NCBI GenBank assembly: GCA_902573325.1
Contig: CACGJH010000007.1
Span: 1-64,000 of the forward strand
Direction: 5' to 3'
Length of the DNA: 64,000 bases
From: an uncultured Alphaproteobacteria bacterium
GTDB lineage: Bacteria; Pseudomonadota; Alphaproteobacteria; HIMB59; GCA-002718135
Part shown: piece by piece, positions 22,361-33,026 of the stretch
Layout: the number at the start of each line of letters is the position of its first letter
Position numbering within the stretch: the stretch's first letter is position 1
The notes under the pieces: model-generated
The model's input: only the letters and a program-made list of their open reading frames with translations
What the model was told of the DNA's origin: nothing
Databases searched by the model: none
Made by a program: the position numbers and the translations under genes

Positions 22361-22702
22361 ATGAATAATAACGACCATGTATCTCAAAATATAGAAAATG
22401 AAATTAACTCAAATGATGTAATGCTTTTCATGAAGGGCACCCCTGTATTTCCAATGTGTGGATTTTCTGCAAGAGTAGTTGAAATATTAAATAAAGTAGG
22501 TGTTAAATTTGGAAGTGTGAATGTGTTAGAGAGTGACGAAATGAGAGAAGGTATTAAAACATATTCTAATTGGCCAACCATACCACAACTTTATGTTAAG
22601 AAAGAATTTATAGGTGGGTGTGATATCATAACTGAAATGTTTGAAAGTGGTGAATTACTAGAATTATTCAATACAAATGGAATAGACGTAAACCCGTCCT
22701 AG
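22361..22702 (+). CDS. grxD: Monothiol glutaredoxin, Grx4 family
   Basis: VMLFMKGTPVFPMCGFSARVVEIL (CGFS motif); SNWPTIPQLYVKKEFIGGCDI. Confidence 0.96.
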   Translation: MNNNDHVSQNIENEINSNDVMLFMKGTPVFPMCGFSARVVEILNKVGVKFGSVNVLESDEMREGIKTYSNWPTIPQLYVKKEFIGGCDIITEMFESGELLELFNTNGIDVNPS

Positions 22703-22703
22703 A

Positions 22704-23603
22704 TTGTTAAATAATAAATTTTCTAAAGGTGTAATATTTTCCTGTATTGCAGCAATTTTTTGGGGGCTTCCACAACCCCTTTTTTTTAATGAATTAAATC
22801 ACGTTGAGACTATTGAGGTTGTAGCTCACAGAGGTTTCTGGTCATTTATTTTTTTATTTTTATTATTAATTTTAATTTCAAACATAAGTGATTTTATTGA
22901 AATATTTAAATCTAGAAAAAGAATTTTTATTTTAACAATTACAGCTTTTCTTATTGCAGGTAACTGGGCAGGTTTTATTTATTCTGTAGGACAAGAAAGA
23001 GTTCAGGATGCATCAATGGGTTACTTTATTACTCCAATGATAAGTATTGTTCTTGGTTATTTTTTTTTAAATGAGAAAATAACTAAGCCTAAATTTGCAT
23101 CTGTATGTTTTATGTTATCAGGTATACTATTCTTATTTATTAATTTAAATCAATTTCCATTCCTAATAATTTGGATTGGAACTTCATGGGCAATATATGG
23201 ATTATTAAGAAAACAAGTTAATGTTAATCCCCCAATTGGCTTACTATATGAGACTTTCATAATTTCTTTAATATCTACCCCCTACTTAGTTTATTTATTT
23301 TGGCAAAATGAAAATAGTATCTTTAGTATTGATTTGAAGACATCATTATTTTTAATTCTAACAGGAGCTGTAACAATTTTTCCATTATTATTTTTTAATT
23401 TGGGCTTAAAATTTATTCAATTAGGTCTAGCTGGAGTTTTATTTTACTTAGCACCAACATTTCATTTTATAACTTCAGTATTTATTCTTAATGAAGAAAT
23501 TTTACAAATTAAGTTAATATCATTTATAATTATTTGGATAGGAATAATAATTTATATTTATGATAGTTATAAAAAAGAAATTATCTTGAATAATACTCAA
23601 TAA
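22704..23603 (+). CDS. rarD: EamA family transporter, RarD-like (TTG start)
   Basis: [40 protein letters not shown]; 10 TM-like segments. Confidence 0.85.
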   Translation: MLNNKFSKGVIFSCIAAIFWGLPQPLFFNELNHVETIEVVAHRGFWSFIFLFLLLILISNISDFIEIFKSRKRIFILTITAFLIAGNWAGFIYSVGQERVQDASMGYFITPMISIVLGYFFLNEKITKPKFASVCFMLSGILFLFINLNQFPFLIIWIGTSWAIYGLLRKQVNVNPPIGLLYETFIISLISTPYLVYLFWQNENSIFSIDLKTSLFLILTGAVTIFPLLFFNLGLKFIQLGLAGVLFYLAPTFHFITSVFILNEEILQIKLISFIIIWIGIIIYIYDSYKKEIILNNTQ

Positions 23604-24201
23604 CTAAATTAGGTTCCATAGTTACAGGATAAGGAACATCATGAATTAGAGGCGCTCTTAAAAAACGACCTTTCAACTCTTTTACATCAACTTCTAAGTA
23701 TTCTGGAATTTCTCTTTCTTGAGAACTAACTGATTCTACAATTAAGTTAATTTCTTTACTTTTATCTCTTATTGAGATTTCATCTCCGTCGCTAACACTA
23801 TAAGATGGAATGTTCACTCTTTTTCCATTGACTTTTACATGACCATGATTAACTAGCTGTCTTGCAGAAAAAATTGTAGGTACAAATTTCATTCTATAAA
23901 CTGTAGCATCTAATCTTCTTTCTAAAAGTTCAATTAAAATCTGACTTGTATCACCTTTAATATTAGAAGCTTTTTTGAAAATATTCCTAAATTGTCTTTC
24001 AGTTAAATCACCGTAATAAAATTTAAGTTTTTGCTTAGCAAATAACTGATTTCCATAATCTGATAGTTTCTTTCTTTGTCCCTGTACACCATGCTGACCA
24101 GGCTTTGAGTTTCTTCTATTAAAAGGGCTTTTAGGTCTCCCCCATAAGTTAACACCTAACCTTCTATCAATTTTGTATTTAGCGTTATGTCTTTTTGTCA
24201 T
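23581..24201 (-). CDS. rpsD: 30S ribosomal protein S4
   Basis: [50 protein letters not shown]4 domain. Confidence 0.99.
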   Translation of the reverse strand: MTKRHNAKYKIDRRLGVNLWGRPKSPFNRRNSKPGQHGVQGQRKKLSDYGNQLFAKQKLKFYYGDLTERQFRNIFKKASNIKGDTSQILIELLERRLDATVYRMKFVPTIFSARQLVNHGHVKVNGKRVNIPSYSVSDGDEISIRDKSKEINLIVESVSSQEREIPEYLEVDVKELKGRFLRAPLIHDVPYPVTMEPNLVIEYYSR

Positions 24202-24264
24202 TATTATGAGGGGTATATAGTGATTTAAAGTACTATGTCAAATTTAATATACTCAATTTTTGGC

Positions 24265-24975
24265 TTATTTATTAAGTTTTTTAGTAATTCCCCATAATGT
24301 CTGCAATTCTTTCTTTGTGAGAGGGATTTTTGTGAAAATACTATAAATATTATTTTTCATACTTTCTTTTTTTTCACTTGGAGTAAAAAATTTTTTATTT
24401 TCAAGTTTCTCAATCACATAATTTAAGAATTTAGATAATTGATATTTATTAATATTATCTTTTTCAATTGAAATAGAATTAGTAATTTTTAAATTATTCA
24501 ATTCAAATAATTTATGACTTAAAACAGTAACTGCATGAGAAAGATTTAATGAATTACTTTTACTACTTGTTTCAATAGTAAAAATAATATCAGATAATCT
24601 CAAATCCTCATTTGAAAGTCCTGAATTTTCAGGACCAAAAAGTATTGCTGTTTTTTTATTAACAATAATTTTTCTTTTAATGAATTTAAAATCGTTAGTA
24701 GAATTTTTTTCCAAATATCTTCTTCTATTCGTTGTGGCCACAACATAAGAAAAATTAGAAAGTGCAATTTCTAAATCATCATAAACTTTAATATTCTTAA
24801 TAATTTTCGTTGCTTTTTTTGCTGCATTTATTGATTTATTGTTTAACCATTTATCTCTTGGCGAAACAATAATTAGATCTTTTAAACCAAAGTTGTGCAT
24901 AACACGAGCAACCATCCCAATGTTTTCAGGAAGTTGGGGTCTAACTAAAATTATGCTTGGATTTTTTAGAGTCAA
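24265..24975 (-). CDS. trmJ: RNA methyltransferase, TrmH family group 1 (TrmJ)
   Basis: PSIILVRPQLPENIGMVARVMHNFGLKDLIIVSPRD; ILFGPENSGLSNEDL. Confidence 0.92.
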   Translation of the reverse strand: MTLKNPSIILVRPQLPENIGMVARVMHNFGLKDLIIVSPRDKWLNNKSINAAKKATKIIKNIKVYDDLEIALSNFSYVVATTNRRRYLEKNSTNDFKFIKRKIIVNKKTAILFGPENSGLSNEDLRLSDIIFTIETSSKSNSLNLSHAVTVLSHKLFELNNLKITNSISIEKDNINKYQLSKFLNYVIEKLENKKFFTPSEKKESMKNNIYSIFTKIPLTKKELQTLWGITKKLNK

Positions 24976-26558
24976 TCTTTATTCTTTAAATCATTTAAGA
25001 GCTTAAAAGTAATGCTATCAAAAATAGCGCTATAAGATGCATCAATAATATTTGGAGATACGCCAATAGTTGTCCAATGTGTATTAGTGGAATCAGATGA
25101 TTCAATTAAAACTCTTGTGATAGCGCCAGTACCTTTTTCTGATGAAAGAATCATAACTTTGTAATCAGTTAACTTTAAATCTTTAAGATCAGGATAATAA
25201 TCAATTAGGGCTTTTCTTAATGCACTATCAATAGCATTTACTGGACCATTTCCAGTACCCACTGTCATCATATTTGAATCTTTAACTTTTAAAAATACCG
25301 TAGCCTCTGCTTCAGTAACAATTTCACCTTTAGCATTCCATCTTCTTTCATCTGTGACTCTAAATTTTTCTAAATTATAAAAATCCTCAAAATGACCAAG
25401 ATGACGTCTTACTAATAGTTCAAAACTAGCTAAAGCAGTATCAAATGAATATCCTTCTGATTCTTTTTCCTTGATTATCTCTAAGATATTGTTGATTTCA
25501 TTTTTAGGTAGATCAATATTAATCTTATTTAATTGATTTAATATATTAGATCTTCCTGCCTGATTTGAAATTACTACGTTTCTAGAATTACCAACAATTT
25601 CTGGTTTAATATGTTCATAAGTTGAAGAATTTTTTTCTATGGCAGATGCATGTAATCCACCTTTATGAGAGAAAGCATGATCTCCAACATATGGAGCATT
25701 TTTTCTTGAAGGCATGTTTAGAATATCGTTTAATGTTCTAGAAATATGAATTAAATTTTTTAACTTATCTTTTGAAATATTTGTTTTATATTTTGTTTTT
25801 AGAACCAAAGATGGAATTAAGGAAATTAAATTAGTATTTCCACATCTTTCTCCTAAACCATTAATTGTTCCCTGTATCTGTCTTGCTCCAGCATTAATAG
25901 CTGCTAATGCATTTGCAACTGCATTGTCAGTATCATTGTGAGCATGTATACCAACATTTTGACCTGGTATAACTTTTACTACTTCTGAAACAATATTGTA
26001 AATTTCATCTGGAAGAGTTCCCCCATTTGTATCACAAAGTACAACCCATCTTGCACCAGCGTCATACGCTGCTTTAATACAATTCAATGCAAACTCTTTA
26101 TTTTCTTTAAAGCCATCAAAAAAATGTTCTGCATCAAAAATTGGCTCTTTGTTTTTATTTTTTATTGATTGAATACTATCACTGATCATTTTTAAATTTT
26201 CATCTTCAGATATTTCTAAAGCGTTTTTTACGTGAAATGATGATGATTTACCTACAATACAAACACAACTTGCGCTTGAATTAATAAGTGCATTTAATCC
26301 TGGATCGTTATCTGCACTTCTACCTGGTCTTCTTGTCATACCAAAGGCAGTCAATTTACTTTTTGAAAATTTTGTATTTCTAGAAAAAAAATCATTATCG
26401 GTAGGATTTGCTCCAGGCCATCCACCTTCAATGTAATCTATTCCTAAATCATCAAGATGTTGCGATATATTCATTTTATCACTAACAGAAAAATTAACTC
26501 CTGTTGTTTGCTGACCATCTCTAAGTGTGGTATCGAATAAATATACTTTATCTTCCAT
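24972..26558 (-). CDS. cimA: (R)-citramalate synthase
   Basis: VYLFDTTLRDGQQTTGVNFSVSDKMNISQHLDDLGIDYIEGGWPGANPTD; LeuA dimer domain at C-terminus. Confidence 0.93.
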   Translation of the reverse strand: MEDKVYLFDTTLRDGQQTTGVNFSVSDKMNISQHLDDLGIDYIEGGWPGANPTDNDFFSRNTKFSKSKLTAFGMTRRPGRSADNDPGLNALINSSASCVCIVGKSSSFHVKNALEISEDENLKMISDSIQSIKNKNKEPIFDAEHFFDGFKENKEFALNCIKAAYDAGARWVVLCDTNGGTLPDEIYNIVSEVVKVIPGQNVGIHAHNDTDNAVANALAAINAGARQIQGTINGLGERCGNTNLISLIPSLVLKTKYKTNISKDKLKNLIHISRTLNDILNMPSRKNAPYVGDHAFSHKGGLHASAIEKNSSTYEHIKPEIVGNSRNVVISNQAGRSNILNQLNKINIDLPKNEINNILEIIKEKESEGYSFDTALASFELLVRRHLGHFEDFYNLEKFRVTDERRWNAKGEIVTEAEATVFLKVKDSNMMTVGTGNGPVNAIDSALRKALIDYYPDLKDLKLTDYKVMILSSEKGTGAITRVLIESSDSTNTHWTTIGVSPNIIDASYSAIFDSITFKLLNDLKNKD

Positions 26559-26596
26559 AATTATTAGATCGCTAATAAAGTATAAATTAAAATTTA

Positions 26597-27931
26597 CTAG
26601 ATTTTTCCAAGTTTTTGCAAGATTTCGTCTCTATCAAATAATGGTAGTAGATATTTTAATTCAGGTCCATGAGATTTTCCTGTCAAAATTAACCTCAAAG
26701 GCATAAATAAATCTTTTCCTTTAAGCCCAGTTTTTTTGTTAATTTTTGATGTCCAATGATCCCATGTTGTTTCATCAAAAGGACCTTCGGGTAATTCATC
26801 AACTGCCGTATTAATAAAACTATCATCAATATTTAAATCTTTAGCATTATTTATTTTTGTAATTACTTCTTCCCATTCTTTAGCTTGATTAACAAATGAA
26901 ATATTATTTTTAATAAAACGCCAAAAACTCTCTTTTTGAAAATTAGATTTTATGTTTTTTAACTTATGACTAATCTCATTAAAACTAAATAATTTGATGG
27001 TATTTTCATTAAGATTTCTTAAGGATTCAATTGAAAATTTAGCAGAAGATCTAGATAAGCTTTGAATTTCAAATTTTTTTACTATTTCATTTAAATCTTT
27101 GATTGGATCAATATTACTACTCGAACCAATAAAAAGAAAATAATTAAGTAAAGATATATTTTCGTATCCTTCGTCTCTAAAATTTTCAATTGAAAGACTG
27201 CCAAGTCTTTTGCTAAAACCCTTACCAGTTTCATCAACTAAGAATGGATGATGAGCAAATAATGGAATAGAAGATTCAAGAGCCTTGAAAATTTGAATAT
27301 GATAAGCAGTATTAGCAATGTGATCTTCCCCTCTAATAATATGCGTAATTTTTTCTTCAATATCATCAATGACTGAAGGTAAATGGTATAACAATGTTCC
27401 ATCAGCTCTAATTAAAACAGGATCACTCAAATTTTTTGCATCAAATGAAACATCTCCTTTAATGATATCTTTCCAACCAATATTTTCATGATCTAATTTG
27501 AATCTCCAATGGGGTTGGATTCCAGATTCTATTTTTTTTTCTACTTCTTCATCACTTAGATTTAATGATGATCTATCATAAATAGGTGGTTTCCCAGATG
27601 ATAACAAAGATTTTTTCTTTAAAGCTAATTCCTCTTCTGTTTCAAAACATGGATAAAGTCTTTTCTTTTGTTTTAGAATTTGGATTTTCTCATTGTAAAT
27701 ATGCTGTCTAGAGGACTGATTAAAAGTGTAACTCCAATTTAATCCAAGCCATTTAAGATCATCTTTGATACTTGTCTCAAATTCTTTAGAACTCCTATTG
27801 GCATCAGTATCATCAATTCTTAATACAAACTCACCTTGATTTTTTTGACAAAAAATCCAATTCAAAATTGCTGATCTAGCATTACCGATATGTATTTTTC
27901 CTGTAGGGCTAGGAGCGAACCTACACTTCAT
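26597..27931 (-). CDS. gltX: Glutamyl-tRNA synthetase
   Basis: CRFAPSPTGKIHIGNARSAILNW (HIGH-like); GKGFSKRLGS (KMSKS-like). Confidence 0.95.
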   Translation of the reverse strand: MKCRFAPSPTGKIHIGNARSAILNWIFCQKNQGEFVLRIDDTDANRSSKEFETSIKDDLKWLGLNWSYTFNQSSRQHIYNEKIQILKQKKRLYPCFETEEELALKKKSLLSSGKPPIYDRSSLNLSDEEVEKKIESGIQPHWRFKLDHENIGWKDIIKGDVSFDAKNLSDPVLIRADGTLLYHLPSVIDDIEEKITHIIRGEDHIANTAYHIQIFKALESSIPLFAHHPFLVDETGKGFSKRLGSLSIENFRDEGYENISLLNYFLFIGSSSNIDPIKDLNEIVKKFEIQSLSRSSAKFSIESLRNLNENTIKLFSFNEISHKLKNIKSNFQKESFWRFIKNNISFVNQAKEWEEVITKINNAKDLNIDDSFINTAVDELPEGPFDETTWDHWTSKINKKTGLKGKDLFMPLRLILTGKSHGPELKYLLPLFDRDEILQKLGKI

Positions 27932-27932
27932 A

Positions 27933-28673
27933 TTATTCTTTAGGAATTTCGCAAACAGGAATAGGCTTCATCTTATGAAGATTTGGCTTTCTAATTTCTT
28001 CGTATCTACTGTAGTATTCACTAGACTTATTTTCCATTGCTTCTTCTAATTGCTTATATGAAAGACCAAGCTGGCTTTCATCATTTCTACTATCATCCCA
28101 TAAACCATCTGTCGGTGCTGCGCTAATAATATCTTTTATAACCCCAATTTCTTCAGCTAATTCCCACACCTCAGTTTTAGTACAATCTGCTATTGGCGAT
28201 ATATCTACACCTCCATCACCATATTTTGTATAAAATCCAACACCAAAATCTTCAACTTTATTTCCAGTACCAACAACTATACCATTATTACTTTGAGCTA
28301 TTTGGTATAGAGTTACCATTCTTAGTCTAGATCTTGAATTTGCAAAAGCTAACTCACTATCAAAATTTTGCATCGTATTTTGAAATGTTTTAAAAACATT
28401 ATCTAGCTCGATTATTTTTGTTTCTACATTTGGATAATTTTGCTCTAAAAATTCTAAATGTCTTAAACTTAAATCGTGTTGTGATGAATTTTGCTTAATA
28501 GGCATTGAAACAGCTATAGTTTTTAAACCAGTTTGAGCACATAAGGTGCTAGTAAGAGCTGAGTCCACTCCTCCTGACACTCCTATTACTAATGTAGTTG
28601 GATGATTATTTATAGATTTAGCGTAATCTTTAATCCAATTAGAAATGTATACGATCTTATCTTTTGAATTCAT
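27933..28673 (-). CDS. nadE: NAD+ synthase (ammonia-dependent type)
   Basis: LVIGVSGGVDSALTSTLCAQ; GTGNKVEDFGVGFYTKYGDGGVDISPIADCTKTEVW. Confidence 0.95.
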   Translation of the reverse strand: MNSKDKIVYISNWIKDYAKSINNHPTTLVIGVSGGVDSALTSTLCAQTGLKTIAVSMPIKQNSSQHDLSLRHLEFLEQNYPNVETKIIELDNVFKTFQNTMQNFDSELAFANSRSRLRMVTLYQIAQSNNGIVVGTGNKVEDFGVGFYTKYGDGGVDISPIADCTKTEVWELAEEIGVIKDIISAAPTDGLWDDSRNDESQLGLSYKQLEEAMENKSSEYYSRYEEIRKPNLHKMKPIPVCEIPKE

Positions 28674-28694
28674 AAGTAATATATAAATATAAAT

Positions 28695-30068
28695 TTATAA
28701 ATTTGAAGATTGCTTTGAGAGCAATTTTTCTTCTTTTAAAAAATCTGATAATAAAAAAGCCAATTCTAGAGACTGCGAGGCATTTAGTCTCGGATCACAA
28801 TATGTATGATATCTGTTTTTTAGATCTTCATCTGTTATTTCTTGAAGACCTCCCATACATTCTGTAACATCTTGACCAGTCATTTCTAAATGTACGCCGC
28901 CTGGATATGTTCCTTCGCTTCTGTGAATTTGAAAAAATTGCTGAATTTCAGAAATTATATCTTTTAATGGCCTAGTTTTAAAACCCGTGTTAGATTTGAT
29001 AGTATTTCCATGCATCGGGTCACAAGTCCAAACAACATTTTTACCAGCTGAATTAACTGATCTAATTATTTTTGGAAGTATTCCACTAACTTTTTCATGA
29101 CCCATTCTACATATCAGCGTTATTTTTCCAGCTTCATTATTTGGATTCAACACATCTAATATCTTTAATAGTTCTTCTGTCTTTGTGCTTGGACCCACTT
29201 TAATACCTATAGGGTTCTCAATACCTCTTAAAAATTCAATATGTGCTCCATCAAGTTGTCGTGTTCTGTCACCTACCCACAACATGTGAGCTGAAACATC
29301 GTACCACTTACCTGAAGTACTATCTATTCTTGTTAATGCTTCCTCATATTGAAGAAGTAAAGCTTCATGACTTGTAAAGAAGTCTGTTTCATTTAATTGC
29401 CTTACACTGTTTCCATTTATTCCACATGCCTCCATAAAAGATAAGCATTCGTCAATTCTAGAAGATATCTCTCTAAATTTAGCAGCATTCTCACCTTTAA
29501 CAAAATTTAGGTTCCATTGATGTATTTTATTTAAATTGGCAAAACCGCCCTGAGAAAAAGCTCTTAAAAGATTAAGTGTAGATGCAGACTGATTGTAGGC
29601 CTGAATTAATCTATCTGGATTAGGATCTCTGTCTTTTTGATTGAAGTCTATCCCATTAATTATATCGCCTTTATAAGACTCAAGTTCTAAATCATTAATA
29701 ACTTCTGTGGCAGATGATCTTGGCTTTGCAAACTGTCCAGCAATTCTTCCTACTTTAACAATTGGACAAGAAGCGCCAAACGTTAATACAACTGCCATTT
29801 GTAAAATAACTTTAAATGTATCTCTAATATTATCTGGATGAAAATCTGCAAAACTTTCTGCACAATCTCCACCTTGTAATAAAAAAGCATTTCCGTTTGA
29901 AACTTCTCCAAGTTTCTTTTTTAATAGTCTCGCTTCTCCAGCAAAAACTAAAGGTGGATATTTGGAAATTTCATTTAGAGTTTTATTTAGATGATCTTCA
30001 TTCTGATAGTTAGGCATATGAAGAGCATTTTTATTTCTCCAACTATTTGGTGACCATTTATCGCTCAT
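28695..30068 (-). CDS. Class II 3-deoxy-7-phosphoheptulonate synthase
   Basis: SPNSWRNKNALHMPNY; FLLQGGDCAESFADFHPDNIRD; GGVHLEMTGQDVTECMGG. Confidence 0.97.
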   Translation of the reverse strand: MSDKWSPNSWRNKNALHMPNYQNEDHLNKTLNEISKYPPLVFAGEARLLKKKLGEVSNGNAFLLQGGDCAESFADFHPDNIRDTFKVILQMAVVLTFGASCPIVKVGRIAGQFAKPRSSATEVINDLELESYKGDIINGIDFNQKDRDPNPDRLIQAYNQSASTLNLLRAFSQGGFANLNKIHQWNLNFVKGENAAKFREISSRIDECLSFMEACGINGNSVRQLNETDFFTSHEALLLQYEEALTRIDSTSGKWYDVSAHMLWVGDRTRQLDGAHIEFLRGIENPIGIKVGPSTKTEELLKILDVLNPNNEAGKITLICRMGHEKVSGILPKIIRSVNSAGKNVVWTCDPMHGNTIKSNTGFKTRPLKDIISEIQQFFQIHRSEGTYPGGVHLEMTGQDVTECMGGLQEITDEDLKNRYHTYCDPRLNASQSLELAFLLSDFLKEEKLLSKQSSNL

Positions 30069-30115
30069 AATTTGAAAAGGCTCATAAACCCTAATATATC
30101 TTGAAACAAGGGTTA

Positions 30116-31414
30116 TTATTTAGATCTTTTATTTCTTAGAATTTTTAAGGCTGATCTTTCAATAGCAAGTGAATTTTTGGGAATATTTTTAGTGATAACA
30201 CTACCTGCGCCAATTCTAGATTTAGACTCAATTACAACTGGAGCAATGAGTGATGTGTTTGAACCTATAAATACATTATCTTTTATTATCGTTTTGTGTT
30301 TTTTCTTTCCATCATAGTTACAAGTTATTGTGCCAGCACCTATATTCACATTATTTCCTATTTCTGAATCTCCAACATATGAAAGATGAGCAATAGAAAC
30401 ATTATTTCCAATTTTAGAATTTTTTATTTCAACAAAGTTACCAATCTTTGATTTTTTTCCGATTTTTGTTTTTGGTCTTAATCTAGCACTTGGACCAATA
30501 TGTGAATTTTCATCTATTGTAACCTCTTCTAAGTATGAATTACTTTTAATTATTGAACCTTTTTTTATAATTGTTTTTTCCTTTATTGTAACATTGCTTT
30601 CAATTGTAACGGTAGGTTCAATTTTGGTGTCATAGCTTAAATAACAAGTATTGGGTTTTAAAAAATTGACTCCATTTTTTATAAAATTTTTTACGTATTT
30701 TTTTTGCAAGATATTTTGTACAACATTAAAATCATCCAATGTATTTATGCCCAACATTGTTTCTTTGTTACACTCAATATAATTGATAGGAATATTTTTT
30801 TTTGAAAAAATTTTGCATATATCAGGAAGATATCTTTCTTTTTTAATTTTATTTTCTTTAATATTTTTTAAATTATCAAATAATAATTTAGTATTTGCTA
30901 TCAAAATACCAGAATTACATAAATTGATTTTTTTTTGTTCAGGTTTTAAATTGATTTGCTCAATTATTTCTTCAACGTAGTTGTTATTTAATAATAACCT
31001 ACCATAACCATGTGGCTCTAAAGTATTAAATGCAATTAACGAAGCTTTCGCTTTACTTTTTTTAAATTTACTTACTAGTTTTCTTATATCTTTAACTTCA
31101 ACTAAAGGTGTGTCACCAAATAAAATTAAAATATTTTTTGATTTAACATATTTTTTAACTTGCTCAATTGCATCAGCGGTTCCTTTTTGTTTTTTTTGAA
31201 CAACTAACTTTGAGGTATTTAATATTAACTTTAATTCTTCTTTATTTTTTTCATTAGATACAACTAATATATTTTTACCAGATATTTTTTTTGCAATATT
31301 AAAAATATGTGAAACAATTGGTAACCCGCATAATGGATAAACAAGCTTTGATTTACTTACTTTAAATCTCGTACTATTGCCTGCAGCAAGTATAACAGTT
31401 GTGATATCAGACAT
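30116..31414 (-). CDS. glmU: Bifunctional UDP-GlcNAc pyrophosphorylase / glucosamine-1-P N-acetyltransferase
   Basis: TTVILAAGNSTRFKVSKSKLVYPLCG; left-handed beta-helix repeats; GAGTITCNYDGKKKHKT. Confidence 0.96.
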   Translation of the reverse strand: MSDITTVILAAGNSTRFKVSKSKLVYPLCGLPIVSHIFNIAKKISGKNILVVSNEKNKEELKLILNTSKLVVQKKQKGTADAIEQVKKYVKSKNILILFGDTPLVEVKDIRKLVSKFKKSKAKASLIAFNTLEPHGYGRLLLNNNYVEEIIEQINLKPEQKKINLCNSGILIANTKLLFDNLKNIKENKIKKERYLPDICKIFSKKNIPINYIECNKETMLGINTLDDFNVVQNILQKKYVKNFIKNGVNFLKPNTCYLSYDTKIEPTVTIESNVTIKEKTIIKKGSIIKSNSYLEEVTIDENSHIGPSARLRPKTKIGKKSKIGNFVEIKNSKIGNNVSIAHLSYVGDSEIGNNVNIGAGTITCNYDGKKKHKTIIKDNVFIGSNTSLIAPVVIESKSRIGAGSVITKNIPKNSLAIERSALKILRNKRSK

Positions 31415-31418
31415 TAAG

Positions 31419-32057
31419 TTAGAAATTTCTTAAAATTTCGTTTCCAACATTAATTATTTCTTTTGAAGCATCTGATGTAACACTTATATCTACTACACCT
31501 CTTCCAACTGAGAATGTTTCTGCAAATAATACTTTGCTAGACAGTCGGGAGCGAGCAATTTTAGCACCAGCATATCTTAAACGCAAAATCATTGCGTCGG
31601 TTAATTTTGCTCTCGGCATCACTCTATTAAGAATAATTATTGGATTTTTTCTTTCTTGTTTTGCAATTTTTAAAAAAGGAAGTGTAGCCATTAAGTCTAC
31701 TGGACTTGGTTGTACTGGAACAAATACCCTATCAGAAGCTTTTACAACCTGCATTGTTTCAAAAGTTATAGATGGAGGGCTATCAATTATTATAAAGTCG
31801 TACTTTCTTTTTATGGCTTTAATTTCATCTATTAAATTCCTTATATCAAAATTTAATTGAGTTATTCCAATATCATCTTCACCATAATAAGATTTTCTTG
31901 CTTCAAGCCAATATGATAGACTTTTTTGTGCATCAGCATCTATAACAGCTACTTTGTAACCACTATTGCTCCACAAAACTGATAGATTTGCTGAAAGAGT
32001 TGATTTACCTGAGCCACCTTTTTGATTCGAAAATGCTATAACTTTTCCCATATACAA
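31419..32057 (-). CDS. ParA family ATPase (orphan, no ParB nearby)
   Basis: VIAFSNQKGGSGKSTLSANLSVLW deviant Walker A; DFIIIDSPPS. Confidence 0.92.
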   Translation of the reverse strand: MYMGKVIAFSNQKGGSGKSTLSANLSVLWSNSGYKVAVIDADAQKSLSYWLEARKSYYGEDDIGITQLNFDIRNLIDEIKAIKRKYDFIIIDSPPSITFETMQVVKASDRVFVPVQPSPVDLMATLPFLKIAKQERKNPIIILNRVMPRAKLTDAMILRLRYAGAKIARSRLSSKVLFAETFSVGRGVVDISVTSDASKEIINVGNEILRNF

Positions 32058-32108
32058 GTATTGATAATAACTATTTTAAAGATAGATGGAAACATTTTAT
32101 AAAAAAAT

Positions 32109-33026
32109 ATGAAAAAAAATAAGTTAGATATTGCAAAAAAATTATTAAGCAGTGGAGAACTTGTAATATTTCCCACAGAAACAGTATTTGGTCTTGGAGC
32201 AGATGCAACAAATGATGAGGCTGTAAAATCTATTTTTAAAGTAAAAAAAAGACCAAGAAGTAATCCAATTATCTGTCACTTTAAAAGTATTAAACAAATA
32301 GAAAAATATTTTATTTTAAATAAATTTGAAAAAAAATTAGGTTCAACATTCTGGCCTGGTCCTTTAACAATAATATTACAAAAAAAGAAAAATTCTAAAA
32401 TATCAAAATTAGTCTCTAACAACTCAACTTTAGTTGGCTGCAGAATTCCCGGTAATAAATTGGCTAAAAAATTAATTACTTTATTTGACCTACCTATTGC
32501 AGCCCCTAGTGCTAATCTATCAGAAAGAACTTCTGTAACTAATATTATGGATATCGATCCTATTCTCGTAAAAAAAATATTTGTTTTAAAAGATAAACAG
32601 TCTTCTCATGGACTAGAGTCCACAGTTGTTAGAATTGATAACAATAATGAAATTGAAGTATTAAGATATGGCAGCATAACTGTTGAAGAGCTAAATAAAT
32701 ATGCAAAAGTAAAAATTAAAAAGAAATCATCTATTTCTCCTGGTAATTTAAAAAAACATTACTCAACTTTAAAGCCAATAAGAATGAATGCTAAGAGAAT
32801 ACTAAAAAATGAAGGTTTATTAAATTTTGGCAATAATAAATTAAAGTCTAAAATAATTAATTTAAATTTGAGTAATAAAAAAAATTTAAATGAAGCTGCA
32901 AAAAATTTTTATCATTATCTTCATAAATTAGATCAAAGTAGATGCAAAAAAATTGCTGTAGTAGAAATACCTGATAAAGGGCTTGGCAAAACTATAAATG
33001 ACAGATTAAGAAGAGCAATTAAGTAA
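32109..33026 (+). CDS. L-threonylcarbamoyladenylate synthase (Sua5/YciO/YrdC)
   Basis: GELVIFPTETVFGLGADATNDEAVKSIFKVKKRPRSNPIICH; HYSTLKPIRMN Sua5 domain. Confidence 0.95.
   Translation: MKKNKLDIAKKLLSSGELVIFPTETVFGLGADATNDEAVKSIFKVKKRPRSNPIICHFKSIKQIEKYFILNKFEKKLGSTFWPGPLTIILQKKKNSKISKLVSNNSTLVGCRIPGNKLAKKLITLFDLPIAAPSANLSERTSVTNIMDIDPILVKKIFVLKDKQSSHGLESTVVRIDNNNEIEVLRYGSITVEELNKYAKVKIKKKSSISPGNLKKHYSTLKPIRMNAKRILKNEGLLNFGNNKLKSKIINLNLSNKKNLNEAAKNFYHYLHKLDQSRCKKIAVVEIPDKGLGKTINDRLRRAIK

Noticed and set aside
31534-31860. 108-aa + strand ORF antisense to the ParA gene
   Set aside because: Shadow ORF; the opposite strand carries a clear ATPase with intact motifs.
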